Shown one piece after another: positions 45,785-57,903 of a stretch of DNA of 64,000 bases. The notes beneath the pieces are model-generated. The model was not told the DNA's origin. It saw nothing but the letters and a program-made list of their open reading frames with translations, and did not search any database. How positions within the stretch are numbered: position 1 is the stretch's first letter; every line of letters begins with the position of its first letter. Origin of the DNA: Smallanthus sonchifolius (Eukaryota > Streptophyta > Magnoliopsida > Asterales > Asteraceae); the NCBI GenBank assembly GCA_023525975.1, contig CM042035.1:33075001-33139000 (forward strand), given 5' to 3'. The translations under genes and the position numbers were made by a program.

Positions 45785-46952
45785 ATTGGATGTCAAGAGT
45801 GCTTTTCTGTATGGAAAGGTAAAGGAAGAAGTTTATGTGAAACAGTCGCCTGGTTTTGAAGATCCCAAGTTTCCTAAAAAGGTGTTTAAATTGGATAAAG
45901 CGTTATATGGTCTTCATCAGGCTCCTCGTGCTTGGTACGAAACTTTTTCGGTACATTTACTTGAGAATGGATTTTAACGTGGAAAAATTGATTCGACCCA
46001 TTTCATCAGAAAAGCAGGCGAAGATATATTACTTGTTCAAATCTATGTTGATGATATAATCATTGGCTCGACGAATGTCGAGATGTGCAAAGACTTTGAA
46101 AGAGTGATGAAATTGAAATTCGAGATGAGTAACATGGGAGAATTATCATTCTTTTTGGGTCTTAAGGTTGATCATAAGGAAGATGGTTTTTATATTCATC
46201 AAACAAAGTATGTTGCTTATATTCTCAAGAAGTTTGATATGGAAAATACCTCAGCTTTTAACACTTCAATTCCAATTAACCACAAACTAGATTCTGACCT
46301 GAAAGGGAAAGGGGTGGATTGTCGATTATACAGAGGAATGATCGGTTCTTTAATGTATCTGACAGCGTCACGTCCAGATATTATGTTCGCAGTTTGCTTG
46401 TGTTCAAGATTTCAGTCTAAGTCGAAGGAATCTCATTTGATTGCTGTAAAGCGGATTTTTCGATACTTAAAGGGTAAACCAAGGTTGGGATTATGGTATC
46501 CAATTAATTCTGACTTTTATTTTAAAGCTTTTACAGATTTAGATTATGGAGGTTGTGGTCTGAACAGAAAATCAACATCTGGTGGTTGTCAATTTCTAGA
46601 TGCAAAAAGCAAACCTCAGTTGCAATTTCAACATGTGAGGCAGAATACATTGCAGCAGCCAGTTTTTGTTCACAAATCCTATGGATTCAACAGCAGTTGA
46701 GGGATTATGGTTTGAACTTTACAGGGACACCAATGATGATTGATAACACAGCCACCATGTCGATCACAACAAATCCTGTGAAACATTCAAAGACAAAGCA
46801 CATAGAGATTCGACATCATTTCATTGTGCAGAGAAGAAGCTGATTGAGTTGGTGAAAGTTCATACGGATGACAATTTTGCTGATTTGTAGCATTCGATCG
46901 TACACGGTTTGAATTTCTTACTCAAATGATTGGTATGCTTAATCCAACGTGA
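45785..46952 (+). pseudogene. Element C reverse transcriptase and RNase H, 5'-deleted
   Basis: The finger region is missing: compared with A (1395-1820) some 400 bp are deleted and the frame enters at MDVKSAFLYG. YVDD is intact (46044-46055). TAA at 45975-45977 breaks the frame. RNase H is split by a deletion near 46600 and a small loss near 46825 within the HHFI..CAE block. The end is TGA 46950-46952. Confidence 0.9.
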
Positions 46953-48754
46953 CAAATGTTTTTCATGGAAGTTTTTATTTTAGTTTTATAGATTATTTAA
47001 TGTAAATAGTTTTATGCTTTATTTTTAGCTAGTATACATGCTTTTAGAAAAACCTAAACAAATTTGAAAAAGATAAAATCGGAACTGCTCGAAGTTAGAG
47101 AAGAAATGATAGTACATCAGTAGGTGATCACATACTCATGACCATAGATTGACTACCTAGTGTCTGTATTTATGTTTGTGCTTATATGAGTTGATCTAAA
47201 CTTCTTAGTTTGCATAAATAGGAAATGATAGCTTCATGACTGTCTGACATTGCTATATATAATCTTTAATTCGGATATTTGCATGTAATTTGAATTGTCA
47301 GTAGACTAGAAGCGTTTTTAGTCCATTAGTAGTGTGAAAACATAATGGTATATGTCATAATTGTGATTTTAATCCATGGTATGCCGGGTGTGTGTGTTAA
47401 AAGATCATTATCAGATAAAGAATATGAGACTTTAAGTATTTCATGAGACCAGTATCGGAAAATATTGATTAGCACAATTTTATTTCAGTTCACTTCACTG
47501 CCCATGCCCTGAAAAACATGCAATGTGAAGTTGGACTAAGATATGTCTCTGACAACATCTATTGGAACATATACTCACCCTTGGATCATTTATCTTGATT
47601 CCATTGAATATATCCAGATAACAGTTGGATCACATTACCTTATGACATTGAATCAATTGATTCCTTGATCAATCTTATTGTTGAAAGATTTTCATCCCTG
47701 TTACTACTGAATCATGATATTTCATCCAAAACCGAGCTATATGAATCATTCAATTCTAAATCATTCTGATTCAATATATCCTTCGGGATCTGGTTCTTTT
47801 TCTGTGCTAATTGAGATAGTCTCATCTAGGAAATTGATCTAAACTTTGCATAAGTCTCAATATGTCTTGAAGATAGTGCAATTTTACATTTCTGTTGGGA
47901 TATTTGTGGGGTACACATTGTTTTCATATAAATGGTACTAACTCACAAGAACGTGGGATAAAAATGCTTGTAGTTTCAAATCTTATAATGCTGACAACTT
48001 GAATTGACATGTAGTATATTGCAAATTCGATATGAATAAGTTAGCATGTCATGATCTGATCCTGCTTACTTTAAAGTTTATCGCGTATCATTTCATGAAT
48101 TTATGAAAAAGATATGTTAAAGAAAGTGATATAAAATGTCAATATTCAAAGAAAATGAAAAATAAAGATGTGATATCAGTGAGCTGTTAGTGTTTGAATA
48201 GAAATTTCAAAAGATTTGACAGTTTCTGAAAATATGATGTATTAGATCTGAGAAATTGTTTGCTGAGATATTATAGAATGTTACACAAATTGCTTGTTTG
48301 CTGAGCCAAGTATATGTGAATATGCAGAATGCCATAGGTCAACCCTTAGATCTGCTAGGGATTTTTATTCAGAATGGGTATGTGATACATCAAAGATACT
48401 GATACGATCTTCTTACTCACAGTGTTTGACCAAAAATATGTGATTCTGTATGTACAGAGAAAAGCCAAAAAGATTTTATTTTTAGATATTTCTAGATTTA
48501 CTGTTTTAATTCTTTAAGAAAAAGTACAAAAAGAGTTTAGTGTGTTTTAGCATAATTTTTAAAAAATCCAAAAAATATGTTCTTTACTTGTTCATTTAGT
48601 TTTATACGAAAAATCCAAAAAGATTTTGTTTTTTTCTTCCATGAAAAATTCTTAATTATTTGGATTAGGTTGTTGTACAGGTTACAAGGAGTTTGGATCG
48701 AGAAAAAGAATTGAATTGAAAATTTTTAGAAATTTTGCTAAGTGTTGACTGCTA

Positions 48755-48870
48755 TGTTCGCTTATTATGTTCGCCTGGGGTAGCGAACTTGTTAGTTTGC
48801 TTAGTTTGGCGAACTTAACCTGTTAAGTATATAAAGGATTCAGCGAACTTGACCATTTTACCTATTCTTG
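48755..48870 (+). promoter_or_regulatory. Inverted-repeat cluster plus TATA box inside element C spacer
   Basis: TGTTCGC, AGCGAACTTGTTAG and GGCGAACTTAACCTGTTAAG half-sites are followed by TATATAAA at 48828-48835 and another GCGAACTTGACC. They are the half-site type of C's LTR, not A's. Confidence 0.58.
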
Positions 48871-49224
48871 ACTTGAGCGAATTTGTTAGGCGAGTTTATT
48901 CAAAATTAGTGTATTTTGTCTGTGTTTGAGTTCAAGTGTGAGATAATAGTAATTTTATCTTGTTTCGTAATCAAAGTTGGATTACAAGTTCAAAGAAGGT
49001 AAAATCATTCCATTTCATCCATCCAATTTGTCTGAATCGATGATTTTGTTCTCGGTTTTATAGCATTTGTCATTCTTTTTTTGATCATCAGTGTTTTGTG
49101 GATTATAACTAAAATTGAGGGTGTATTGTACTTGTTTGAGTGTTGACGAGTTGATATGTATGCTTGATTGTGGTTTATAACATCAAATTTGTAAAAATAA
49201 GAATTTTGTGACTGTTCAAGTATT

Positions 49225-49282
49225 TGAGCGAACTTTTAAGTTCGCCTCTTGTAACTCTAAGTGAACTTGTTAAGTTCGCCTA
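49225..49282 (+). repeat. Second inverted-repeat cluster of element C
   Basis: GAGCGAACTTTTAAGTTCGCC (21 bp; arms GCGAACTT / AAGTTCGC) and GTGAACTTGTTAAGTTCGCC within 58 bp, about 140 bp before the extra ORF start. Confidence 0.78.
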
Positions 49283-49418
49283 GGGGACCAGAGTTGGAAA
49301 GACTTGTCAATTTTCAAAGTTGTGAAATTTTTTTTAAAAAAAATTTGCTTTGTTATTTTTATTATTTTGTATTTATGTTTGAAATTATCAATGTCTAATA
49401 TAATGTTCTGAGCAGGTC

Positions 49419-52330
49419 ATGGATCGTCGTGTTGAGTATAAGCACAATCAGGTGGCACTACTTGATCCCGAGTTAGCTGAGGCGGCAAATTATCAAGAGA
49501 TTATTAATTTTCTAAATCGATCAAGGATTCATGTCGCTCTTTCAGCTAATCCTCATATTAGCCTGTTATGCATTCAACAATTCTGGGAAACGGCACAACA
49601 AGATAGTAATGTTGATCCACATGTGATTCGAGCTACAGTGAATAATCAAAATATTGCTATTTCTACTCAAGACATTCTTACAGCATTATCACTAGGTGGA
49701 AGAAATGATGACCCGATTATTTTACCGAATACTCTGATTATGGGTTGCTTTCAAAGAATGGGTTATCGAGGTCGACAGAATGATTCATAAGCACGCAAGG
49801 GTGGTCTTGTTGGTTAATGGAGATACTTTATGCATGTGATTATTCAATGCTTATCACCGAGGAAAGCTGGAACTGACGGGTTAAAGACATCGTTGCAAGC
49901 TGCTATGGTAGTTTTGACGTTGAATAGAACTTTCAACTTTGCCCTTTACATCTATAGGGAGTTGGTGATGCAGATTACACCACCTGAGGGTCAGGGTTTC
50001 TTAATGTACCCTCGATTCTTGCAGGTTATCTTGAATCATTTGTTTCCTAATTTGCCACCGGTAAATCCAAGATTGAATTTAACTCCAATGACAAAGAGGA
50101 TCTTTACTGACTGTATGAATATCAAACAGCAGAATACTGCTTTAATTCCAGTTGCTACACCATTGTTTGGGCACATAATTAATCCGGATTATGTTGCACC
50201 GCCAAACAATAACCGGATACATGATGATCCTGCTTTGGAATTACCTCCAGCTGACAATCAAGATGAGGAGGAAGAAGATGAGGAAGGTGGTGATGATAAT
50301 GAAGTTGAGGAAACTGAAAGTGATGATGGAAATGATGGTGATGATGGTGATGATGATCATGCTGATGATGGAAATGATGGTGATGATGTGAATGTACATG
50401 CTTATGTGAATGAACCTCATGTTGATGATGTAGAGGTTGAAGAGACTATAACCAATTCATCTGGATCTGGTAGCTTGGATAACAATGAAGAGAGTTCTCA
50501 GGATTTTGGACCTGATCATTATGATCAGTTAGCTAAACTTCCTCGAGTTACTAGAAACGTATATGACAAACGTCAGAAGTCTCTAGGTAAACAGAAAGTG
50601 ACTTTACCAAGACGCAAGTCTGTAAGGGGTCCTCCTCCCGATGCAGTACTTGGAAAGAGGAAATTACAAGATGAAACATCCAGTTCTGAGGATGATGACG
50701 CTCCTGCAGCAAAAGGAGCTAAATTGATGGCTTCGGCTATTCATGCTGCTTAAACTGCACAGGATAGAGAGTTTGTAGATTCTTTGATAATCACTCCTAT
50801 TCTTTCACAATCTCATACTCCACAAGCTACTCCGACTGTATCCAAGACTCAAGATGAGGTTGGTCCGTTTACAAGATATGTGCATAATTAACGAATACAA
50901 GCTTTGGAAACACATGTTTTAGGCTTACAGTCTCAAGTAGATGCTTTACTTGGTAGTGAAGCCCAACGTGCTCAGACTATCAATGATCAAAAAAAGGAGC
51001 TTGCAGAGATGCAACTTCTTGTTAGCCAACTGTTAGAGCGTCTTAACGCTCAGGGGGAGAAGGTTCATGCTGATAAGTCTGCTTGTCATAGTATTGGTGT
51101 TCAACAGAATTTAGATGATGACGAACCAGATGCTGGTGATGGTTTGGGTGAGCGTCAACACGCTGATACTAACCCGTCATTAACTCAGGGGAGTCAGAGA
51201 CTATTATTGAAGCTAATATGATGACAGGTGATGATGATAAAGAATCGACTGTGGTTAATGCTGATATGTTGGATAATTCAATCTTTGAAGACTCTGACAT
51301 AGATGATGCAGACAAGATTGAATGTTTATTAGACTTGGATGATTTTTCTGATGATGATGATATAGAAGAAGAAGGGTTAGAGGAAGGAGAGATTGTTGAG
51401 GTAGAGGTGGAGTGTGATAATCAGAAAGTTGTTTACGAAGGGTGTGAAGGTTTAATTGATATGGATGTTTTTGAAGATGATGTAATTCCTGAAGGGTTTT
51501 CGGAAGGAGTTGTAGAATCTGATGAATCTGATCCTGATCAAGAAAAAAAACCTGACTCTGCTGAGAGCTTGCCTAAAGATACTGAAATGTATAAGAATAC
51601 CGGAATGACAAAGGCACAATGGGTGGAGATGGTGAAGAGATGGAGAGATAACTTACTAGTTGCTCCAGTGGCACTAGTACAAAAGAAGAGATATGTAAAC
51701 AAAGATAAATGCTCTAGAAGAATAATAGGTTGCTTTTATGAAGCTGAGTTCAAGTTATTCGCTTTGAAAAGGTCAGATGAAGTTCAATATTTGAAGCCAA
51801 GGCTTAAATACTTTAACTCTTTACCGAGATGTGAAGTCAATGGGTTATCAACAAAGCCCTTGATTAACAGATCGAAAAGTGGAATAGTTGACTCGATTGC
51901 CAACTTAATAAGAATGGAAGGAGGTTCTGGAAAGTATGAGAGACTGAAACCTCAATAGGGAAGGAGAATAAAAGAAGTAGACCCTGTTACTCAAAAGGTG
52001 ACATGGAGATACAAGTTTAAACCTGTTAGATCAGTACTAAAGATTCCATTGAAACTGATTTCTTATGATTGTTTACATGATCTTAAATGGTGGTAAGTTG
52101 ATGGATGTACGGGAGAAGCTGTGATAGAAGACTTGAATGGCAAGATTATAGTGAGATTTTTTGATGCTATGAACCTTGTTAACTTTTCAAGGTCTGATAA
52201 GAAGATGCTAAAGCGTAGAGAGATCATGTATACTGATGAAAACAGAGAGCAGGCATTACCGTATAAGAAGGTGTTGTATGTGTGTTTGAAACACAAGATA
52301 TGTGCAGGGAGCTCGTTGCCAAAGAATTAG
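49419..52330 (+). pseudogene. Element C extra ORF in the 'env' position, broken
   Basis: Homologue of the A ORF (5215-8410). ATG 49419 follows CTGAGCAG. Frame 49419-51221 has in-frame stops at about 49788, 49815, 50751 and 50889. After a shift near 51200, a second frame runs 51218-52330 with stops near 51956 and 52094. Layout: N-terminal domain (FLNRSRI, QFWETA, SPRKAG), Asp/Glu-rich segment (about 50260-50430), basic KRK patch near 50656, coiled coil (about 50904-51060) ending LNAQGEK, LEEGEI motif (about 51377-51395), C-terminal domain with DLKWW. Only a handful of lesions in 2.9 kb suggests it was under selection until recently. No membrane segment is visible. Confidence 0.78.
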
Positions 52331-52365
52331 AAGAACAAGACTTGAAGATAAAGACCAAGCTGTTA

Positions 52366-52378
52366 TCAAGGGGGAGTA
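52366..52378 (+). other. Polypurine tract of element C
   Basis: TCAAGGGGGAGTA directly precedes the 3' LTR start TGTTGGTGCATG. Confidence 0.88.
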
Positions 52379-52427
52379 TGTTGGTGCATGTTTCGGTGAC
52401 AACTAGCTTTGTATAGTTTAGTCTTTA

Positions 52428-54965
52428 TGTCACACCCCGACCGATGGCGGAATCATCGGGGCGGGACATGTAAGACTGTTCATAGCACAAGGTTGACTAA
52501 ATTGAAATATATTAAAGCCAAATTTCCATTTCACATAATCCAAGTACAAACCAAAATCCAAACAAGGAACAATAAACAATTCATAAACTTCTTGATTTAA
52601 TATTACTAAGTCCAAATCCTATGTTGAGCACGTCTTGAATCATTCTCACATATTAGGGCCTGAAACATGAATAAAATAAAGTCAACTAAAAAGTTGGTGA
52701 GTATAACACAGTTGTATATAGATAGCATATAGTTGTAAACAAATCCTTTACAAGACATGAAAAATAAGGCATTTATGGGGAGCTGCTATTGTGTAATCAA
52801 GTACAATCAAACCTTAGTAACTAGTATGCAAATTGTGTTGTCGGTATCAATCACCTCCACTTGGGTGGGTTTTTCAGACTCAATAGATCTATCATTGAAA
52901 ACCGTCGGCTTGTATAGTTAATGATTGCACATAGTTTTCACAAAGACTAGCACAACTAGCACTCGGGCACAAAGCTCAAATTTTGCACACATGTATGTAT
53001 GTAGGATTTTGTACTTGTGTTGTTTGAGTAAATGTAGTTATGAAATGTGTATTGTGTATAAAGTTCATGTTCCACCCCAAAAGTGTAAAAGAGTAAAAAG
53101 GGGTTGTGAATACTCACTTGGTATGGAAGTGAAGCTAACAAGGAAATATAGATAGCAAATATGATCCTTGGAATGCACACTTTAACCTAAGAGTAAAGTG
53201 TATAGAATCAAATAGATGTACAAAGTTTAAGTCTAAAGTGGAAGTTGAATTTGTATATAAAACTATTGATTTGTATTTAAAAAGTATTGAATAAAATATA
53301 TAAAGTTTGAAGTAAAATATGTTTGTAACCATTTGATTAGGTTTGAATTGAATAAATAAATATATAATTGTAGTTTATGAAATAATGTAAATATTAATTG
53401 AAATTAAGTATAAATAAATAAATGATTTTGATTTAAAATGTAAATTAAATAACTACTCATTATTTATAAATTTTGTAACTTAATTATTTAAAATATCATT
53501 TAAGTGTAAGATAATAAATATAAATTTAATTTTTCATAAACTTTTAAATAAACTATATTTATGCCAAAATTAAACTTTTAATCCATTTTTTTTAAATACA
53601 GAAAACATATTTTTATAGAATCGAAACATTTATTGATCGAAAAATATAAAATTATAATTCTGTTACAATTTCTGAGTCTAGCACGACCGTGCCTCGGAAG
53701 GGCACGATCGTGCTCAAGCCACGGGCGCGACCGCGCTAGTCGGGGCGCGACCGGGTTGATCAACAGGAGCATAATCTAGACAAGTTTGACAGGCACGACC
53801 ATGCCTTGGCCCGGCACGGTCGTGTCTATGATCTTTAGACACAACAGGGACTAACCCAGAGGGCATGACAAAGTCTGGACAAGAGGACACGACCGCGCTG
53901 CTAATCGGCACGACCGCGCTAAATGAGGCACGGCCGCGCTAGATGAATGGCGCGACCGTGTCTATTCCAAATCAGACACGAATTGACAGATTCTTGTATC
54001 TATAACGATGGAATTGTTAGGGCTTTTTATTAATGGGTTATTACGAGTCTTTTCATATAGTTTAATTGCATGAACATCGCGATTAAGTATGGATTCGATT
54101 AAATCGTTTTATTTAAAGCAAGATTTCTTATTCGGATCGATTTCTATAATGGAAGCCCAAATTGAATAGGGGCTTTCGATAATGATACAGAGAGGAATGA
54201 AATAGAGGATTCAATTACCCGGAATAGGAGCGGATCGATAGAGAACGGCAGCGAGGAGTTCCGGCGACGGAGATAAAGATTTCCGGTGACTTCGACTGCG
54301 ATTCCGACTGCTTCAATGGCTTCGGATTGATTCAGTGATGGTCTGGAAATGCTTGATTGGATTGCTTTGAGAATATTGAGAGAATTTGGGTTCTTCTTGA
54401 AATGCTTAATCGTTTGGAATTTGGTAGGACAAAACCGAAGTGAATTCGAGTAATGGGAATGGTTTATTGAGTTTGTTAATGTGATTAAAGCGTGTTAAAG
54501 TTACGAATTCAAACGATCGGATGATTAAAGTCACAATTACGATTTGACTGTTACGCAGGCGCGACCGTGCCAAGATAGGCGCGACCGTGCCTAAACACCG
54601 GGCGCGATCGTTCCAAAGCAGGTCGCGCGACCGTGCCTAAACACCGGGCGCGATCGTTCCAAAGCAGGTCGCGCAAACCTGCCAAAGCACTTGGCGCGAC
54701 CGTGCTTATACGAAGCACGACCGTGTCTAATTAGGGTTTCTTGACATTTTTCAACTTTAGTCCTTGACTTTTCAGATTTGATAAGTTTGTATAAAATAGT
54801 TTTGTATAGCGTTTAAATGTATATAACCGAGTAATACTTGCGAATTTGTATAGAATTATTGCATTAAATTTACGGCGAGAAAATAATGAGACATTGCACG
54901 AGTATAGAACTTGAAATTGCATTACATTGAATTGAAATAGGAATACTAAAATCAGAAATGTTACA
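52428..54965 (-). repeat. Solo LTR J2 (2.54 kb), minus orientation
   Basis: The ends are TGTCACACCCCGACC and AATGTTACA, with target duplication CTTTA (52423-52427 and 54966-54970). It is the same family as J1: the CGATGGCGGAA..CATCGGGGCG start, the CAGACTCAATAGATCTA block (52878-52895), the TTCCACCCCAAAA block (53070) and GCACGACCGTGC arrays are shared. Orientation follows element H's primer site. The inner part (53160-53660) is very AT-rich. No internal coding region remains. Confidence 0.88.
53680..54735 (-). repeat. GCACGACCGTGC-type inverted repeats in solo LTR J2
   Basis: Two groups: 53680-53965 (including 53681-53692 and 53700-53712) and 54558-54735. The second contains a 49-bp direct duplication around 54588-54690 (GACCGTGCCTAAACACCGGG repeated). 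The motifs are GC-rich islands in AT-rich DNA. Confidence 0.8.
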
Positions 54966-55315
54966 CTTTATGCTTAATATTTTGTTTGTTTTGTATTGTA
55001 ATAGTTTAGGTTTGCACATAAGTTCACCTCAACTAAAGGTGGCGAACTTATTAAGTTCGCCTGATTCAGTTTGTGTTGTTTATAAATAGTTCAAGAGTTG
55101 TTCTCATTTGAAACTTCTGTACTTTTCTATAACTACTCTATGTTTACTATTTACTGATAATACAAGGAGCTTTTTATGAAATCTTTTCTTGTGTGATTAC
55201 ATTGTGTGCGTGAGTATTCAAGACATACGTATACGTAAGGATTCTGCACTTCGTGTACTTATCTTGTGTTTTACAGCAGAGATCGATCGCTAGACCCGCT
55301 GGGACTTACATAACT

Positions 55316-55388
55316 CTTTATATATATATATATATATATATGTATTTATTTATAAAAAAATGTGTAAATATATATTAATATATATATA
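55316..55388. repeat. (TA)n microsatellite right of element C
   Basis: Alternating TA from 55318 to 55340 and again at 55367-55388, leading into the first inverted-repeat element. Confidence 0.85.
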
Positions 55389-55720
55389 GGGGAGGGTTGC
55401 AGAGAAAAGAACAAGTTAGGCGAAAACCAAGAAAACCACTAAAAAAACCAATTTTACCCAATCATATAATAATATTTATTTTTTGTTTTATTTTATTTTT
55501 ATTTATTGAGTATCAATGTAATATTAAACATTTTTACCAAAAAACATTTGTACACATAGTGTTACGTATACGTAAACATAAAACAAAAAAGTTGCAGTTA
55601 CGTATACGTAAATCAAAAAAATTATTTTTGGATACGTAGACGTAAATAAAAAATTACCTGAAAATGATATGGTTTTCTCAGTTTTCGCCTAACTTTATGG
55701 TTTTCTATTGATCCCTCCCC
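55389..55720. mobile_element. Micron-like inverted-repeat element 1 (332 bp)
   Basis: The termini are GGGGAGGG and CCCTCCCC, extended to about 50-bp imperfect inverted repeats that share AGTTAGGCGAAAAC and AGAAAACCA. Both ends abut (TA)n. The inside has repeated CGTATACGTAA words. This resembles small non-coding elements that target TA microsatellites. No coding capacity. Confidence 0.75.
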
Positions 55721-55741
55721 TATATATATATATATATATAT

Positions 55742-56700
55742 GGTTGAGTTCATGAGAGAACTAGAGAACCACTAAGAAAAGAAGGGGTGGAATTTTAAAG
55801 AGTAAGGGTAAAATTAGAACTTAAAATATATAAATCTTTAAACATTTCTATCTTTTGCATACATTATTATTTTTTAAAAACATTGCAACATTAAATCAAG
55901 AATTTTTTTATATTTCATTAACATTATAAAAAAATAAGAATTAACTCGTCGTTTTTTTTCTTATTATTTTCAACATTGCATATGTGTAGTATGACCCCAA
56001 AAACCTAACACCCCCCCAAACACCTAAACCCCCACCCCACCCACAAACCTAAATCCCCACCCCACCAAAAAACCTAAACCCCCCACACCCTCCCTCAAAA
56101 ACCTAAATCCACCACACCCACCACCAAAAACCTAAACCCCCCACACACCCCCACCCAAAAACCTAAACCACCCCCACCCACCCCCACCCAAAAACCTAAA
56201 GCCACCCACCCTCGCCCCCCACCCAAAACCCTAAACCCACCACACCCACCCCTTACCCTCAAAAACCTAGCCCTAAACGTAATACTGCATATGTGTAGTA
56301 CCACACCAAAAACCTAACCCACCCTCAAAAACCTAAACCCCTCACCCCACCCCCAACCAAAAACCTAACCCCTCACCCCACCCCCACCCAAAAACCTAAC
56401 CCCACCCTACCCACCCCCCAAAAAGCTAAACCCCCCACCCACCACCAAAAAGACTAAACCCCCCCACCCATCCCCTCCCCTCCCCCCCTCCCCTCAAAGC
56501 TAAACTAAACCCTAAAGCTAAACGACTATTTTTTCGAGTTTTTTTTAGAATGAGGACGACGTAGGAAACAAGGTCTCCAAACCACTTTTTTAGTTTTTGA
56601 ATTATATTTTGAGTTATGATTTTTTTATTATTTTTTTTACCTTTAGAGATGAGTTCTTTAGTTCTCTTCCTAAATGTTAGCTTTCTTATGAACTTCACCC
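55742..56700. mobile_element. Micron-like inverted-repeat element 2 (959 bp) with C-rich array
   Basis: The left end GGTTGAGTTCATGAGAGAAC and the reverse complement of the right end, GGGTGAAGTTCATAAGAAAG, are alike, and both abut (TA)n (55721-55741 and 56701-56735). The centre is a C-rich array (55994-56515). Its flanks are AT-rich. Probably non-autonomous. Confidence 0.68.
55994..56515 (+). repeat. Degenerate CCTAAACCC (telomere-like) C-rich array
   Basis: More than twenty copies of AAAACCTAAACCC-like units with varying C/A linkers. It is also duplicated as a block: GCATATGTGTAGTA precedes the array at about 55978 and again at about 56286. The words resemble the plant telomere unit CCCTAAA, but units are longer and irregular. 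The glycine/valine-rich minus-strand ORF is an artefact. Confidence 0.82.
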
Positions 56701-56701
56701 T

Positions 56702-56733
<32 letters not shown>

Positions 56734-56868
56734 TTGATTTTATTAAATAAACCATTTGTACAACTTGTAAATTTTATAAAAAAATGGAATTTATTCCTTT
56801 ATAAAATATTTATAATAAAAGAATTTATGTTTAGTTTTTATAAATTTTATAAAATCAATTTTATAAAT

Positions 56869-57086
56869 TTTTTTTGAGCGGCAACACCTAGATATTCTAG
56901 GCTAATTGGGTTTTCCCGAGGCAACACCTAGAACATCCAGGGCAGCCCACCACAGGAGGAACCCCTCCCAACTGGGTAAACCCCTTGACCTAGCCACATA
57001 CCCTTTTTTGTTGTGGACATGATTCAAACCCAAGACCTCCATTATGGGAAGTCTTGGGGCTACCATTGCACCAGATGGCCAACGGT
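56869..57086 (-). mobile_element. tRNA-derived SINE, minus strand (about 218 bp)
   Basis: The target duplication TTTTATAAAT (10 bp) is perfect at 56859-56868 and 57087-57096. On the minus strand an RNA polymerase III box A-like GGTGCAATGGTAGC (plus 57059-57072) and box B GGTTTGAATC (plus 57021-57030) stand near the 5' end. The other end finishes in an A run (T run at 56869-56875 on the plus strand). It sits inside LTR L. No protein is encoded. Confidence 0.85.
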
Positions 57087-57455
57087 TTTTATAAATATTT
57101 ACACTGATTTTAAAACAAATAAAATTGACCTTGAACCCCATCCTATAGCCTTGAACCCCCTTAAACTTGTTTGGACCCCTGAATTAACCCCCTCACCCTT
57201 CAATTTGAACATTTTCATACTTTTGACCTTAATCCCCTCATTTTTGACTTCATAAAGTCAACAGGAACAAAATCGGTTAAAACAAGATCGAATTCATGTG
57301 TATTAACTTGCCAAAATCATGCATAAACGTTATAGTAGCAGTTTCGAATGTGTTTAACGATACAATTACAACAAATCAATGATTAAACTCAAGATTTAAT
57401 CCCGAAACCGTCCTAATCTCCTCAGATTCAATTCGCACTATTGGTATGAAATTGA

Positions 57456-57467
57456 AGCTATAAAATG
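57456..57467 (+). promoter_or_regulatory. TATA box of gypsy LTR L
   Basis: CTATAAAATGAG, about 60 bp before a CA-repeat (57510-57522), where transcript initiation would be expected. Confidence 0.5.
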
Positions 57468-57903
57468 AGCCTATCACCTTCGCAAACTCCACTACGAACT
57501 TTCTAAACACACACACACACACTGCATTACACCTCTAGGGCTCGATCAAGCATGAAGAACATCGGGTCTGACCTCTTTTTCGTTCTCCCTCGTCACGCAA
57601 CCATTTCAGGTATGGTTTATCCCCTTAGATTCGTCATACCTTGATGAAAAATAGCCCTCTGCCAATTGCTAATGATAGAGGGTATTCGCTTCCATTTGAT
57701 CTGGATTTCTTGATCGATCGCGCATAAATCTGATTTGGGATTATGACTCGTTTGAATAAACGTAATTAATTTATCGATCGCACAAAAAGTGTGTGGGTTC
57801 GAAACCCACAACCCCCGCACTTGTTGTGCGTGTTCATGCCCTAAACCCGGTTCCCTTTCAATGCGTGTTTAACATTCTCTTGAACCGGCTTAATTACACT
57901 GAT

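Larger units (their letters stand above)
46953..49418 (+). other. Element C non-coding spacer
   Basis: About 2.5 kb, collinear with B's spacer and in blocks with A's. It contains an inverted-repeat/TATA cluster (48755-48870) and a second cluster (49225-49282). It ends with ATGTTCTGAGCAG just before the extra ORF, a possible 3' splice site. No conserved ORF. Confidence 0.78.
33939..55310 (+). mobile_element. Complete Sirevirus-like copia element C, with two nested insertions
   Basis: It is bounded by TAACT duplications (33934-33938 and 55311-55315) and related LTRs. Removing G (36111-42302 plus its TSD) and J2 (52428-54965 plus its TSD) leaves about 12.6 kb, in the size range of large Sireviruses. 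The order is LTR, iMet primer site, gag, protease, integrase, reverse transcriptase, RNase H, spacer, extra ORF, polypurine tract, LTR. It is the fullest copy of the A/B/C group, though every enzyme is damaged. Confidence 0.92.
52379..55310 (+). repeat. 3' LTR of element C, split by solo LTR J2
   Basis: The LTR lies at 52379-52427 and 54971-55310, 389 bp after removing J2 and its duplication. It ends GGGACTTACA and is followed by TAACT. Compared with the 5' LTR it lacks about 35 bp in the inverted-repeat array (near 55017), keeping one GGCGAACTTATTAAGTTCGCC-type repeat (21 bp, near 55038) and the TATAAATA box (55081-55088). Confidence 0.9.

Noticed and set aside
53680..53965. GC-rich island as a CpG-type host gene promoter
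   Set aside because: It is the GCACGACCGTGC array of solo LTR J2 and also occurs in J1; no adjacent gene.
56095..56304. Gly/Val-rich minus-strand ORF resembling a glycine-rich cell wall protein
   Set aside because: It is the reverse reading of the C-rich telomere-like array; no start context or conservation.
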